A stretch of DNA of 64,000 bases from an uncultured Gemmiger sp. (GTDB taxonomy: Bacteria > Bacillota > Clostridia > Oscillospirales > Ruminococcaceae): the NCBI GenBank assembly GCA_944388215.1, contig CALXHT010000004.1, forward strand, positions 43,701 to 107,700. Direction: 5' to 3'. This document shows, piece by piece, positions 32,725-41,231 of the stretch (position 1 is the first letter of the stretch; each line of letters begins with the position of its first letter). The position numbers and the translations under genes were made by a program. The notes under the pieces were generated by a model, which saw only the letters and a list, made by a program, of their open reading frames with translations, did not search any database and was not told the origin of the DNA.

Positions 32725-32932
32725 AAAATGTCCCGCCGGGTTCCGCGCGGTTCCATAAGAAAACAAAGTCGCAAAACTCTGCCTGCAAGGCGGCCTCTGC
32801 CGCGTTATCGGGCTTTGCATCAAAGCCCTCTGCCCTGCACAGACCGCTTTGCAGCGGTTTTGCAATGCTTCACAGTTCTTGCAGAACCTTTGTTTTCTTA
32901 TGTCGCCTGCGCTTTTCCGGCGGGACATTTTT
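32724..32932. repeat. 209-bp nested palindromic element (MITE-like or structured RNA)
   Basis: The outer arms 32724-32739 and 32917-32932 are exact 16-nt inverted repeats. The second arms 32754-32768 and 32888-32902 are exact 15-nt inverted repeats. A third pairing is GCAAAAC (32771-32777) with GTTTTGC (32857-32863). Inner hairpins include GGGCTTT/AAAGCCC (32810-32816 with 32822-32828). It fills the gap between the convergent anti-sigma and HD-domain genes exactly. No ORF is seen. The A- and T-ends mean it would also act as a bidirectional terminator. No transposase or clear target-site duplication is visible. Confidence 0.8.
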
Positions 32933-32934
32933 GG

Positions 32935-33537
32935 TTATTTGGATTTGGGGTGGCCGTTCTCCACGTTGCTGGTGCCCTGTTCCATCAGATAGGTGGCGGT
33001 CAGGTCGGCAATGTGCAGCTTGACGGCCAGCGGGTAGCTGTTGTAGGCGTCGCTGACGGCAAAACTGCCGCCCCGAACCGCGTCGTCAAAGCCGCCCATG
33101 TGCCAGCGGATGGCCACCGCCTCGGCGGTTTTCAGCCGCATGAAATGCTCAATGAGGTAGACGCTCTTTTCGCCGTGACCGTAGGGCAGCTGGTCAGCCA
33201 CCTGGTAGTAGGGGACTTTCTCCCACTGGCCGGTGACGTCGTTTTTCACGTTGCGGGTGCTGACCTTGTAAAAGTTCGCCTTGCACAGGTCATGCAGCAG
33301 CCCGCAGATGGCGTAGCTTTCCGCGTTTTCGCCTTCGGTGAAAAAGTGCTGCATCATGGCATGGTAGACGTTGATGCTGTGCATCACCAGGCCGTATTCG
33401 CAGGCGCCGTGAAAACGGGTGGAGGCCGGCGCCGTAAAGAAATCCGTGGTTTCCAGCCAGTTCAGCAGACGGTCGGCACCGGGGCGGGTGATATTTTTAT
33501 TGTAGATCTCCACAAACTGAGCGTGGTAGTCTTCCAT
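32935..33537 (-). CDS. HD-domain protein, putative phosphohydrolase
   Basis: 200 residues. A metal-binding HD set is visible: His in GLVMHSINVYH (residue 53), the His-Asp pair in LLHDLCKA (82-83), further His in GHGEKSVYL and RWHMGG, and a late Asp in HIADLTATYL. It is probably a cytoplasmic phosphohydrolase or nuclease of unknown substrate. The start is the ATG at 33537 with GAGG upstream. It lies 7 nt after the YdbC-like gene in a reverse-strand operon. Confidence 0.8.
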   Translation of the reverse strand: MEDYHAQFVEIYNKNITRPGADRLLNWLETTDFFTAPASTRFHGACEYGLVMHSINVYHAMMQHFFTEGENAESYAICGLLHDLCKANFYKVSTRNVKNDVTGQWEKVPYYQVADQLPYGHGEKSVYLIEHFMRLKTAEAVAIRWHMGGFDDAVRGGSFAVSDAYNSYPLAVKLHIADLTATYLMEQGTSNVENGHPKSK

Positions 33538-33544
33538 AAAAACC

Positions 33545-33766
33545 TCACAGTTCCATATCGTTGAGAATATCCCGCAGCGTTTTCAGTTCCTCGGCGGTCA
33601 GGCTGATGCCCTTGGCCATGCGGCTGCCGTCGGGAGACCAGTCGCGGATATCATACTTGGGCGCGTTGCCGTTCCAGCTGATCATGTTCAGCTGGCGTTC
33701 CCAGCCGCGTGCGTTGGTGGAGAGCACCGCAATGCGCTCGGTGATTTCATAAGTGAATTCTGCCAT
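33545..33766 (-). CDS. YdbC-like PC4/p15 single-stranded nucleic-acid-binding protein
   Basis: 73 residues, matching the bacterial PC4-like family: ITERIAVLSTNARGWERQLN, then WNGNAPKYDIRDWSPDG and MAKGISLTAEEL. In the family, the homodimer binds ssDNA; the physiological role is unclear. It is 87 nt downstream of the sortase gene and 7 nt before the HD-domain gene. Confidence 0.9.
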   Translation of the reverse strand: MAEFTYEITERIAVLSTNARGWERQLNMISWNGNAPKYDIRDWSPDGSRMAKGISLTAEELKTLRDILNDMEL

Positions 33767-33853
33767 ACTTCACAGGCTCCTCTCATAGTATTGTCTTGCA
33801 ACATCATAGCGGATTCCCACCGAAAATGCAAGACCAAACTGTCCGGGGAATGG

Positions 33854-34792
33854 TCAATCGCCAACGCGCACCGCCAGCAGAGCAAAGCGGGTGTCGGTGG
33901 CGGGGGTGGTGTTGCCGCAGGTGGACAGCGTCAGAAGCTGCTGCCCGTATTCCGGCGTGACGCCGGTGTCATAGAGCGACAACTCCAGAATGGCATTTAC
34001 CCGCTGTTCCCATTCCAGCTTGGTGTCGGCGTCGAAGAAGGTGTAGTAGGGCAGGGCATCGGCCCCCAGTGTGGTATCCAGCGCGGCCACCACCTGCCAG
34101 GTGCCGGTCTCGTACAGGGTATCAAAGGTAAAGGTAGGGTGGGCCTGCCAGAACGCCTTGCCGCGGTAGCGAGTCAGTTCTCCGAACATCGAGCCGTCGG
34201 CCATATTGTGCCCGTAGACCAGCCAGTTGGCGGTGGGGGCGTCGGGGTCGATGGAGCACTGCTCATCCAGAAAGAGCGTGCCGCCGGTGGAATACAGCCC
34301 GTCGAATCCCCGGCGCAGATAATGTTCATTGTCGCCGGGCGTCTGGACAACAGGCAGGTCGATGTCCGTCCCGCCGATGCGCAGCCAGCCGATCATATCG
34401 GCATTCTGCTCATACAGGGCGCGGTACTGGGGCAGGACCTGGTCAGACTGCCCGGGGGCAGGGGTAGGGGCGGTTTCCGGCGTGGTGGGAATATTCTCTT
34501 CATCGGCGCGGGCCAGGGCATCCCGGGTGGCGGCCAGCGGGGCTACCGTGACCCGGCCGGTTTCTGTGGTGGCTGCCACGGAACTGGTTGCCATCGGGGC
34601 GGGCGGTTCCGGCTGACCACCGTGAAATACAGTCTGCCGCAGCAGCAGGGCGGCGGCCAGCGCCAGCGCCGCCGCACCGCCCAGCCGCAGCCATAGTGCG
34701 TGACGCCGCTGCCGGGCGCGCAGCCCGGTGCGGGCGGCAAAGGGGTAGTAGGCGGTGTCGCCGCGCAGTCTGCGGTATCGTCTGGACAACAA
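33854..34792 (-). CDS. srtB: Class B sortase
   Basis: Membrane-bound transpeptidase that anchors proteins to peptidoglycan. It has 312 residues. The N-terminal anchor lies at ~35-58 (LGGAAALALAAALLL). The catalytic His is in WLVYGHNMADGSMFGEL, Cys in TLSTCGN (residue ~292), and Arg in DTRFALLAVRV. The class B features are IGGTDIDLPVVQ and the helix around YRGKAFW. It starts with TTG-TTG at 34792 behind AAAGGAGG. Directly upstream on the same strand is a small protein with a sorting signal, its likely substrate. Confidence 0.93.
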   Translation of the reverse strand: MLSRRYRRLRGDTAYYPFAARTGLRARQRRHALWLRLGGAAALALAAALLLRQTVFHGGQPEPPAPMATSSVAATTETGRVTVAPLAATRDALARADEENIPTTPETAPTPAPGQSDQVLPQYRALYEQNADMIGWLRIGGTDIDLPVVQTPGDNEHYLRRGFDGLYSTGGTLFLDEQCSIDPDAPTANWLVYGHNMADGSMFGELTRYRGKAFWQAHPTFTFDTLYETGTWQVVAALDTTLGADALPYYTFFDADTKLEWEQRVNAILELSLYDTGVTPEYGQQLLTLSTCGNTTPATDTRFALLAVRVGD

Positions 34793-34823
34793 AACCGCCT
34801 CCTTTCCCGTTTTTTCGGTAATA

Positions 34824-34845
34824 AAAAAACGCCCCGCAGGGCGTC
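34824..34845 (-). terminator. Terminator between the lipoprotein and sortase genes
   Basis: On the reverse strand ACGCCC and GGGCGT pair around a 4-nt loop, followed by seven T. Partial read-through would set a substrate-to-sortase ratio. Confidence 0.75.
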
Positions 34846-34849
34846 GTCA

Positions 34850-35188
34850 TCATATCTTGCGCAGCATCAGCAGTCCGGCGGAGCAAATCAGGATCAAGCC
34901 CACAATGCCGGCCAGATACAGAACCGGGAAATCACCGGTGGCCGGGGTATCTGCGGTTACAGGCGCCGCCGTGGAGGAAGGCGTCTGGCTGCTCTGGGCG
35001 GTCACCACGTCCACCTTGGCGGCGGTCTCATTGACCTTGACGGTATCGCTCTGCTGTTGGGTGCGCGAGGTGGAACTGGTGGGTGTTGCGGTGGCCTGTG
35101 CCGCCGAACGTCCGTTGTTCAGCACGCCGCAGGCGGCCAGCAAAGCGACCAGCGCAATAAAAAAGGCCGCGCATAAAAAGCGTTTCAA
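34850..35188 (-). CDS. Small lipoprotein with C-terminal sortase-type sorting signal
   Basis: 112 residues. The N-terminus MKRFLCAAFFIALVALLAAC is a signal peptide with lipobox LAAC. A Ser/Thr/Gln-rich linker follows. The C-terminus has TPATG-D, a hydrophobic helix and the basic end RKI, the layout of LPxTG-type signals. It thus carries both lipid and sortase anchoring signals, which is odd for one small protein. The start is TTG at 35188 behind AAGGAGG. It is the likely substrate of the sortase B downstream. The function is unknown; it could be a small signal or a spacer protein. Confidence 0.75.
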   Translation of the reverse strand: MKRFLCAAFFIALVALLAACGVLNNGRSAAQATATPTSSTSRTQQQSDTVKVNETAAKVDVVTAQSSQTPSSTAAPVTADTPATGDFPVLYLAGIVGLILICSAGLLMLRKI

Positions 35189-35271
35189 CGCGAAAACGCC
35201 TCCTTAATCGATGATTCAGAATTCAATATTACAAGACGGCGTACACGGCCGTCGACATTTACACTGCGTAT

Positions 35272-35300
35272 ATTGTATCATATGATGTCGCATGCGTCAA
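35272..35300 (-). promoter_or_regulatory. Promoter of the lipoprotein/sortase operon
   Basis: Reverse strand TTGACG (35295-35300), 17-nt spacer, TACAAT (35272-35277). Confidence 0.75.
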
Positions 35301-35376
35301 GCGTTCGTAAACAAATGGTAACAAACTGGAAACAAATTCCGCCTGCCGGGCCGGTGTCCCGGGCGGGATTTGCCCC

Positions 35377-35405
35377 TTGCGCCCTACCGATAAATGCGGT
35401 ATAAT
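35377..35405 (+). promoter_or_regulatory. Promoter of rfbA-rfbD-rfbB
   Basis: TTGCGC (35377-35382), 17-nt spacer, perfect TATAAT (35400-35405). Confidence 0.7.
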
Positions 35406-35496
35406 GATTCCAATATTGTGTGAGATTATGCCCCAATGGGAAGACCCTAGGGATGGGCGGCGCGCACTGTCAAATTCAGCATAAGGAGTTGTAACG

Positions 35497-36381
35497 ATGA
35501 AAGGGATTATCCTTGCCGGTGGTGCCGGCACCAGACTCTACCCGTTGACGATGGTCACCTCCAAACAGCTGCTGCCTGTGTATGATAAGCCGATGATCTA
35601 CTATCCGCTGTCGACGCTGATGCTGGCAGGCATTCAGGATATTTTGATCATCTCCACCCCCACCGACACCCCGCGCTTTGAAGCCCTGCTGGGCGACGGC
35701 AGTCAGTACGGCCTGCATCTGCAGTACAAGGTCCAGCCGAGCCCTGACGGTCTGGCCCAGGCGTTCCTGCTGGGGGAGGAATTCATCGACGGCGATTGCT
35801 GCGCGATGGTTCTGGGCGACAACATTTTCTACGGTGCCGGATTCTCCAAGCGGCTGAAAGCGGCCGCTGCCAACGCGGAGGCGGGCCGCAGCACGGTGTT
35901 CGGCTACTATGTCAATGACCCTGAGCGTTTCGGTGTGGTCTCCTTTGACAAGGAGGGCCGTGCCACCTCCATCGAGGAAAAGCCTGAGCATCCCAAGAGC
36001 AACTATGCGGTCACCGGCCTGTATTTCTATAATAAAGATGTGGTGGAGATGGCCAAGCAGGTCAAGCCCAGCGCCCGCGGGGAGCTGGAGATCACCACGC
36101 TGAACGCCATGTACCTGGCCCAGGGCAAGCTGGACGTGCAGCTGCTGGGCCGAGGCTATGCCTGGCTGGATACCGGCACGATGGATTCCCTGGTGGAGGC
36201 GGCCACCTTTGTGCAGACCGTCGAGCAGCGCCAGGGCATCAAGATTTCCGCCCCTGAGGAGATTGCCTACAAGTACGGCTGGATCAGCAAGGAAAAACTG
36301 CTGGAGAGCGCCGCACGGTACGGCAAGTCTCCCTACGGCAAGCATCTGAAAAATGTTGCCGATGACAAGCTGCTGTATTGA
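35497..36381 (+). CDS. rfbA: Glucose-1-phosphate thymidylyltransferase
   Basis: Makes dTDP-glucose from dTTP and glucose-1-phosphate, the first step of dTDP-rhamnose synthesis. It has 294 residues. [16 protein letters not shown] at the N-terminus is the nucleotide loop, and [12 protein letters not shown] contains the metal-binding Asp. Length and C-terminus (SPYGKHL) are normal for RmlA. It is first gene of rfbA-rfbD-rfbB, with 11 nt to rfbD. Confidence 0.97.
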   Translation: MKGIILAGGAGTRLYPLTMVTSKQLLPVYDKPMIYYPLSTLMLAGIQDILIISTPTDTPRFEALLGDGSQYGLHLQYKVQPSPDGLAQAFLLGEEFIDGDCCAMVLGDNIFYGAGFSKRLKAAAANAEAGRSTVFGYYVNDPERFGVVSFDKEGRATSIEEKPEHPKSNYAVTGLYFYNKDVVEMAKQVKPSARGELEITTLNAMYLAQGKLDVQLLGRGYAWLDTGTMDSLVEAATFVQTVEQRQGIKISAPEEIAYKYGWISKEKLLESAARYGKSPYGKHLKNVADDKLLY

Positions 36382-36392
36382 GAGGATTTGCG

Positions 36393-37295
36393 ATGAAGAT
36401 TTTGATTACCGGGTGCCGCGGTCAGCTGGGCACCGAACTGCAGCATCAGCTGGCGGAGGAAGGCTGCGTACTGGGCCTTCTGCCGGAACGGCTGCGCAAA
36501 GCCACGGTGATTCCCGTGGACGTGGATGAACTGGACATCACCGACCGGGAAGCTACCATCAACTATATCCGCCGCCATCAGCCCGACACGGTCATCAACT
36601 GTGCGGCGTTCACCAACGTGAATGGCTGCGAAACGTCCCGGGATGCGGCGTTCAACGTCAATGCCATCGGCCCGCGCAACCTGGCGCTGGCCTGTGACAA
36701 GGTCAATGCCCGCTTGATCCACATTTCCACCGACTATGTGTTCTCGGGGGCGCCCACCGGCGGTGTGGCGCTGGACGAGTGCGCTGTGCCGGCGCCCATC
36801 TCGGCCTACGGCCAGACCAAACTGCTGGGCGAGCAGTATGTGGAGCGGTTCTGCCGCCGGCATATTATTGTGCGCACGGCATGGCTCTACAGCTACTACG
36901 GCAAGAACTTCGTCAAGACGATGGTGAATCTGGGCAAGACCCATGAGAAGATCACCGTGGTGAACGACCAGCTGGGCAACCCCACCAACGCGGTGGATCT
37001 TGCCTACCACATCCTCAAGCTGGCGGTCAGCCACGATTACGGCATCTACCATTGCACCGGCAACGGCATCTGCAGCTGGGCGGATTTCGCGGCGGCCATC
37101 ATGAAGGGCGCCGGCCTTCCCTGCAAGGTGATTCCCTGCACCAGCGCCGAGTATGCCGCCGCCCACCCGGAGAGCGCCAACCGTCCCGAGTGGAGCGCGC
37201 TGGATAACCGCATGCTGCGCTGCACGGTGGGGGACGAGATGCGCGACTGGCAGGATGCCCTGAAGGATTTTTTTGCGAACTGGAACGGAGAATAA
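36393..37295 (+). CDS. rfbD: dTDP-4-dehydrorhamnose reductase
   Basis: Last step of dTDP-L-rhamnose synthesis, an SDR of 300 residues. The NAD(P) loop is ILITGCRGQLGTELQ. The catalytic set is STDYVFSG and YGQTKLLGE (Tyr-x-x-x-Lys). RTAWLYSYYGKNFVKTM is an RmlD block. The start is the ATG at 36393 behind GAGAGGA. It precedes rfbB by 7 nt. Confidence 0.95.
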   Translation: MKILITGCRGQLGTELQHQLAEEGCVLGLLPERLRKATVIPVDVDELDITDREATINYIRRHQPDTVINCAAFTNVNGCETSRDAAFNVNAIGPRNLALACDKVNARLIHISTDYVFSGAPTGGVALDECAVPAPISAYGQTKLLGEQYVERFCRRHIIVRTAWLYSYYGKNFVKTMVNLGKTHEKITVVNDQLGNPTNAVDLAYHILKLAVSHDYGIYHCTGNGICSWADFAAAIMKGAGLPCKVIPCTSAEYAAAHPESANRPEWSALDNRMLRCTVGDEMRDWQDALKDFFANWNGE

Positions 37296-37302
37296 CGACG
37301 TT

Positions 37303-38367
37303 ATGAAAACTTATCTTGTCACCGGCTGTGCCGGTTTTATCGGCTCCAACTTTGTCCACTACATGCTGGACAAATATGAGGACATCCGTCTGGTCAACCT
37401 GGACAAGCTGACCTATGCCGGCAACCTGGAGAACCTTCAGGACATTGAGGGGGATGCCCGCCACATTTTTGTGCAGGGGGATATCTGCGACAAGGCCCTG
37501 GTCACCGAGCTGATCGCCAAGTATGATCCCGACTATGTGATCAACTTCGCGGCGGAGAGCCACGTGGACCGCAGCATCAAGAATCCCGAGATCTTCGTGG
37601 AGAGCAACGTGCTGGGCACCGTCAACCTGCTGCAGTGCTGCAAGGATGCCTGGTATGATGCCGAGGCCAAGACCTGGAAGGAAGGCAAGAAGTACCTGCA
37701 GGTGTCCACCGACGAGGTCTACGGCGCGCTGGGCGCCGAGGGTTACTTCATGGAGACCACGCCGCTGTGCCCCCACAGCCCCTATTCCGCCAGCAAGGCC
37801 AGCGCCGATATGTTCGTCAAGGCGTTCCACGATACCTACGGCATGCCGATGAACATCACCCGCTGCTCCAACAACTACGGCCCCTATCAGTTCCCTGAGA
37901 AGCTGATCCCGCTGCTCATCAACAACGCCAAGCAGCACAAGAAGCTGCCGGTCTACGGCGACGGCATGCAGATCCGTGACTGGCTGTATGTCATGGACCA
38001 CTGCAAGGCCATCGACATGGTGGCCACCGGCGGCAAGGACGGCGAGGTCTACAACGTGGGCGGCCACAACGAGCGCCCCAACATCTTCATCGTCAAGACG
38101 GTGATCGCCCAGCTGCATGACCGCCTGAAGGATGAGGGTATCAGCGAGGAGCTGATCACCCATGTGGCGGACCGTCTGGGCCATGACCGCCGTTACGGCA
38201 TCGATCCCACCAAGATCAAGGAAGATCTGGGCTGGTATCCCGAGACGCCGTTTGAAAAGGGCATCGTCCTGACCATCGACTGGTATCTGGCCCATCCCGA
38301 GTGGATGGCCCACGTCACCAGCGGTGACTACCAGAAGTACTACGAGCAGATGTACAAGAATAAGTAA
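37303..38367 (+). CDS. rfbB: dTDP-glucose 4,6-dehydratase
   Basis: Second step of dTDP-rhamnose synthesis, 354 residues. GCAGFIGSNFVHYMLDKY holds the NAD loop. VSTDEVYGALG carries the Asp-Glu pair of dehydratases. YSASKASADMF is the Tyr-x-x-x-Lys site. The C-terminal ETPFEKGIVLTIDWYL is typical. No rfbC (3,5-epimerase) lies in the operon or elsewhere in the window, so either it is unlinked or the pathway stops at another sugar. Confidence 0.96.
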   Translation: MKTYLVTGCAGFIGSNFVHYMLDKYEDIRLVNLDKLTYAGNLENLQDIEGDARHIFVQGDICDKALVTELIAKYDPDYVINFAAESHVDRSIKNPEIFVESNVLGTVNLLQCCKDAWYDAEAKTWKEGKKYLQVSTDEVYGALGAEGYFMETTPLCPHSPYSASKASADMFVKAFHDTYGMPMNITRCSNNYGPYQFPEKLIPLLINNAKQHKKLPVYGDGMQIRDWLYVMDHCKAIDMVATGGKDGEVYNVGGHNERPNIFIVKTVIAQLHDRLKDEGISEELITHVADRLGHDRRYGIDPTKIKEDLGWYPETPFEKGIVLTIDWYLAHPEWMAHVTSGDYQKYYEQMYKNK

Positions 38368-38436
38368 GACTGTCTGCTTGCTACCGGTGTTCCGGGCTGT
38401 GCGCCCGCAGATCTATTAGGAGCTTCATAATCCACA

Positions 38437-39414
38437 ATGGCAAATTACAGAGAAGAACAAATCCGCAACAGCCGCCGCCTGGCCCGCCAGATCCTGGGAG
38501 CCATCGCGCTGCTGCTGGCCCTGATCGGCCTGTTTACTGTGCTGGGATGGGTGGTCAGCGCGCTGCGCACCGCCCTGGACGATTCCGGCCGGCGGGCGTC
38601 CTACGCAGACCGGCTGTACGGTATGGTCATGCTGGATCCGCTTCCCTTTGATGATGTGAGTACGGTGGACCCGGGGGTCTTCAAACAGGCGGCCATCTGG
38701 GGCACGGTCTATGAGATCCAGAAAAATGGCGGAAGCCTGGACCAGTATGAGCGTGACCCCGATACCGGTTCGGCCATGATCCCCAAGCTGGAGATCGACA
38801 CCTATATCTCCAACCTGCTGGGACCAGACTATCCCATCACGGACGGCAGCTTCAGCACCGACGAGTTTGTCTACCAGTACAACGAGGAAAAACAGTGCTA
38901 CCTGGTGCCTGTCACCAGCTCGGTGGCACAGTACACCCCGGAAGTGGAGAAGATCTCCACCTCGGGCGGCAAGATGTACGTGACGGTGGGATACATTCCC
39001 ACCACCAGCAACAGCGCCAGCGGTGAATTGTCCCTGACGGCTCCCACGGACCCCGTCAAGTATATGGACTATGTCTTTACCCGCGGCGAAAACCGCGACT
39101 GGTATCTGAGCGCCCTGCAGGAGAGCGAGATGAAGGTGGAAGCCACGCCGACGCCTTCGCCCACCGCGGAAGTGACCCAGGACACCCAGTCTCTGGTGGA
39201 AAGCCAGCTGAACGCTTCGATGACCGATGCGGCCGACAGCACGGCGACGGAAGAACCTGCCGAATCCACGGACAGTGAGCCGACGGAAAGCACCGACGCC
39301 GCTGCCTCCACCGAGGAGTCCCAGGAGGGGACGGACGCTGCGGAATCCGAATCCACCGATTCCGCTTCGGAGGCGGACAGCAGTTCGGAAGAATCAGAAG
39401 AAGCCGTAGGTTAA
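38437..39414 (+). CDS. Single-pass membrane protein with acidic Ser/Thr/Glu tail, function unknown
   Basis: 325 residues. One hydrophobic helix lies at ~18-42 after a basic N-terminus, so most of the protein is probably outside the membrane. Residues ~55-230 form a folded, beta-rich domain I do not recognise. The last ~85 residues are low-complexity (Glu, Ser, Thr, Asp, Ala). There is no sorting signal or second helix. It follows rfbB by 69 nt and may be co-transcribed; a terminator lies at 39429. A role in surface polysaccharide is only inference from position. Confidence 0.75.
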   Translation: MANYREEQIRNSRRLARQILGAIALLLALIGLFTVLGWVVSALRTALDDSGRRASYADRLYGMVMLDPLPFDDVSTVDPGVFKQAAIWGTVYEIQKNGGSLDQYERDPDTGSAMIPKLEIDTYISNLLGPDYPITDGSFSTDEFVYQYNEEKQCYLVPVTSSVAQYTPEVEKISTSGGKMYVTVGYIPTTSNSASGELSLTAPTDPVKYMDYVFTRGENRDWYLSALQESEMKVEATPTPSPTAEVTQDTQSLVESQLNASMTDAADSTATEEPAESTDSEPTESTDAAASTEESQEGTDAAESESTDSASEADSSSEESEEAVG

Positions 39415-39428
39415 CTCAAAACACTCGC

Positions 39429-39461
39429 GCACCCTTGCCCAAAAGGCGGGGGTGCTTTTTT
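39429..39461 (+). terminator. Rho-independent terminator after the acidic-tail membrane protein gene
   Basis: GCACCCTTGCC (39429-39439) pairs with GGCGGGGGTGC (39445-39455) including two G-T pairs, followed by six T. Confidence 0.85.
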
Positions 39462-39494
39462 GTGCAAAAAACAGGTGCAATCTTGCGGGGTCTA

Positions 39495-39503
39495 TGCTAT
39501 AAT
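39495..39503 (+). promoter_or_regulatory. Extended -10 promoter of the Lrp/aminotransferase operon
   Basis: TGC plus perfect TATAAT (39498-39503). The -35 region GTGCAA (39475-39480) is poor. Confidence 0.6.
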
Positions 39504-39537
39504 CTATCCATATATACGGTAAAGAGGTGTATCAAAC

Positions 39538-40017
39538 ATGGAAGAATTGCTGCGCATTTTGGAAAAGAATGCCCGTATGCCCATCGAAGATATCGCGGCG
39601 ATGCTGGACAAGACGCCGGAGGAAGTGGCCGCCATGATGGACGAGGCTGCCTCCAAGGGGTATATCCGCGGCTATGAAACCCTGGTGGACTGGGAGCAGG
39701 CCGGGGTGAACCTGGTGGAAGCGGTGATCGAACTGCGGGTGACGCCCCACAAGTCCCGCGGCTTTGACGATATCGGCACCATCATTGCCGGCTTTGACGA
39801 GGTGGACACCGTGCTGCTGATGAGCGGCAGCTATGATCTGCAGGTCATCATCAAAGGCCGCAGCTTCCAGGAAATCGCCCTCTTTGTCGCCAAGCGTCTC
39901 TCGCCGCTGGACGATGTGATCTCTACGGCCACCAGCTTTGTGCTGCGGGCCTACAAGCGGGGCGGCCGCCTGTATCAGGCCGAGGAGACCGACGAAAGAG
40001 AGTGGACCATGCTGTGA
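39538..40017 (+). CDS. Lrp/AsnC-family transcriptional regulator
   Basis: 159 residues with an N-terminal HTH (ILEKNARMPIEDIAAMLDKT, VAAMMDEAASKGYIRGY) and a C-terminal RAM ligand domain (VDTVLLMSGSYDLQVIIKG). It is probably amino-acid responsive. Its stop overlaps the aminotransferase start by one base, so that enzyme is the obvious candidate target. Confidence 0.92.
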   Translation: MEELLRILEKNARMPIEDIAAMLDKTPEEVAAMMDEAASKGYIRGYETLVDWEQAGVNLVEAVIELRVTPHKSRGFDDIGTIIAGFDEVDTVLLMSGSYDLQVIIKGRSFQEIALFVAKRLSPLDDVISTATSFVLRAYKRGGRLYQAEETDEREWTML

Positions 40018-41198
40018 TGAATTACAACGAACTGCTTGCCCCTGCCGCCCAGGCCATGCGCCCCTCCGGCATCCGCAAGTTCTTTGACCTGGCCAGCGAT
40101 ATGCCGCACTGCATCTCCCTGGGCGTCGGCGAGCCGGATTTCAAGACCCCCTGGAGTGTGCGGGATGCCGGTATCCGCAGCCTGGAGCAGGGCCGCACCA
40201 AGTATACGGCCAATGCCGGCCTCAAGGAGCTGCGCGCCGAGATCTGCCGGTATCTGGAACGCCGCTTTGACCTGAAGTATGAGGTGCCCCAGGTGCTGGT
40301 CACCGTCGGCGGCAGCGAGGCCATCGACCTGGCCATCCGGGCATTGGTCAAACCCGGGGATGAGGTCATCATCCCGGAACCCTGCTTTGTCTGCTATGAA
40401 CCCATCACCCAGCTGACGGGTGGCGTGCCCGTGCACATTGCCACTCGCGCCGAGGATGGCTTCCGCCTTACGGCCCAACAGCTCAAGGCGGCCATCACGC
40501 CGCGCACCAAGCTGGTGATCTTCCCGTACCCCAACAACCCCACGGGCGCTGTGATGGGCGTCCAGGACCTGGAGGCCATCGCCGACGTGCTGCGGGATAC
40601 CAACATCATGGTGCTGTCGGATGAGATCTATTCCGAGCTCACCTACGGCCTGGACCGGCATGTCTCCTTTGCCTCCCTTCCCGATATGGCGGAGCGGACC
40701 ATCGTGGTCAACGGCTTCTCCAAATCCTATGCCATGACCGGCTGGCGTCTGGGCTATGCGGTGGGCCCGGAACCGGTGATCCAGGTGATGACCAAGATCC
40801 ACCAGAGCTGCATCATGAGCGCGCCCACCACCAGCCAGTATGCCGCCATCACGGCGCTGCGCCAGTGCGACGACCAGATCGAGATGATGCGGGACGAGTA
40901 CAACCGTCGCCGCCGCTATGTGGTCAAGGCCCTCAACGAGATGGGTCTGACCTGCTTTGAACCCCGGGGAGCCTTCTACGTCTTCCCGTCCATCCAGGTC
41001 AGCGGCCTGACCAGCGAGGAATTCTGCGAGCAGCTGCTGCGGGAAAAGGAAGTGGCCATCATTCCGGGGGACGCTTTCGGTGCCTCCGGCGAGGGCTACG
41101 CCCGCATCAGCTACGCCTACAGCGTGGACCATCTGGAAACCGCCATGCGCCGCATCCGGGCCTTCCTGAAGGAACACGGCTGGCTGAAGACCGAATAA
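40017..41198 (+). CDS. PLP-dependent class I/II aminotransferase
   Basis: 393 residues, fold type I. Substrate-loop stretches: LGVGEPDFKTPWSVRDAG, YTANAGLKELRAEI, PNNPTGAVMG. The PLP lysine is in VVNGFSKSYAMTGWRLGYAV. The Arg for the substrate carboxylate is near ARISYAYSVDHL. It is most similar in layout to AspC/PatA-type enzymes; the amino acid cannot be fixed. The ATG at 40017 is preferred; a GTG at 40002 is possible but sits on the ribosome site. It is coupled to the Lrp regulator. Confidence 0.9.
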   Translation: MNYNELLAPAAQAMRPSGIRKFFDLASDMPHCISLGVGEPDFKTPWSVRDAGIRSLEQGRTKYTANAGLKELRAEICRYLERRFDLKYEVPQVLVTVGGSEAIDLAIRALVKPGDEVIIPEPCFVCYEPITQLTGGVPVHIATRAEDGFRLTAQQLKAAITPRTKLVIFPYPNNPTGAVMGVQDLEAIADVLRDTNIMVLSDEIYSELTYGLDRHVSFASLPDMAERTIVVNGFSKSYAMTGWRLGYAVGPEPVIQVMTKIHQSCIMSAPTTSQYAAITALRQCDDQIEMMRDEYNRRRRYVVKALNEMGLTCFEPRGAFYVFPSIQVSGLTSEEFCEQLLREKEVAIIPGDAFGASGEGYARISYAYSVDHLETAMRRIRAFLKEHGWLKTE

Positions 41199-41231
41199 GG
41201 CGAACACACAAAAGACAGGAACGTGAATCCT

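Larger units (their letters stand above)
35189..35496. other. Intergenic region with two divergent promoters, no gene
   Basis: 308 nt between the lipoprotein (reverse) and rfbA (forward). It holds the two promoters listed separately and a short palindrome (ACGGCCGT near 35245). A reverse reading frame at 35259-35531 lacks a ribosome site and overlaps rfbA, so I do not call it. Confidence 0.7.

Noticed and set aside
32724..32932. Insertion sequence or CRISPR array
   Set aside because: No transposase gene, no direct-repeat/spacer pattern and no visible target-site duplication. Only nested inverted repeats are present.
35259..35531. Reverse frame in the sortase/rfbA intergenic region
   Set aside because: No ribosome site, overlaps rfbA and a promoter, and has no family resemblance.
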